A stretch of 32,838 nucleotides of DNA. It comes from Firmicutes bacterium CAG:170. Lineage in GTDB: Bacteria > Bacillota > Clostridia > Oscillospirales > Oscillospiraceae. The notes under the pieces were generated by a model. The model had not been told where the DNA came from, searched no databases, and saw nothing but the letters and a program-made list of their open reading frames with translations. The stretch lies in the NCBI GenBank assembly GCA_000436735.1, contig FR887101.1, forward strand, positions 1-32,838. Direction: 5' to 3'. The translations under genes were made by a program, and so were the position numbers. Shown one piece after another: positions 32,837 through 32,838 of the stretch (its first letter is position 1; every line of letters starts with the position of its first letter).

Positions 32837-32838
32837 AT

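Noticed and set aside
1..32838. CRISPR array
   Set aside because: No regularly spaced repeats with unique spacers were seen anywhere; the GLUG-encoding repeats are protein repeats.

Overview
The window looks like a chromosomal segment of a Gram-positive anaerobe of class Clostridia, most likely a gut Oscillospirales relative. This is an inference from several things seen in the sequence: GC-rich genes separated by AT-rich gaps, strong AGGAGG-type ribosome binding sites, GTG and TTG starts, sigma-A-type promoters (TTGACA-17-TAAAAT), a lipoprotein sugar-binding protein with LplB/LplC-type permeases, a membrane-bound AraC/YesN-type regulator, and an enzyme anchored by S-layer homology (SLH) domains. 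No rRNA, intact tRNA or CRISPR array was found.

Region 1 (1-7376, minus strand) is a two-gene envelope operon. An MMPL/RND-family exporter overlaps by 11 bases a 1513-residue surface protein with GLUG repeats, two membrane segments and a duplicated C-terminal domain that resembles LolA/LppX-type lipid carriers. Region 2 (7377-12650) is a patchwork. It holds thiamine pyrophosphokinase, a hairpin-rich noncoding island with two convergent promoters, an unknown 158-residue protein, a 43-codon ORF, a MarR-DegV operon with two clear MarR operators, a broken sigma-like gene of a mobile element, and two convergent XRE-family regulators.

Region 3 (12680 to about 31620) is a Gram-positive glycan utilisation locus. 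On the minus strand lie two permeases, a lipoprotein binding protein, a huge SLH-anchored beta-helix protein with four F5/8-type modules, a GH20C-like beta-N-acetylhexosaminidase and a GH78 alpha-L-rhamnosidase. On the plus strand, divergently, lie the AraC-type regulator, a large GH106-like hydrolase and a D-lyxose isomerase gene. The intergenic region carries two pairs of CTTTGA repeats with a 19-bp period that abut a weak -35 box, as expected for an AraC-activated promoter. The likely flow is surface cleavage by the SLH-anchored protein, import by the ABC transporter, and cytoplasmic hydrolysis by the GH78, GH20 and GH106-like enzymes, which lack signal peptides. No transporter ATPase is encoded here.

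Region 4 (about 31620-32838) is a mobilisation module on the minus strand: a MobC-like protein, a relaxase cut off at its C-terminus, and an oriT-like array of inverted repeats. The relaxase and the D-lyxose isomerase truncate each other at a 19-bp inverted repeat, so this is a recombination junction, an insertion or an assembly chimera. Mobile-element remnants on both sides of the glycan locus suggest that it was acquired or is carried by an integrative element.
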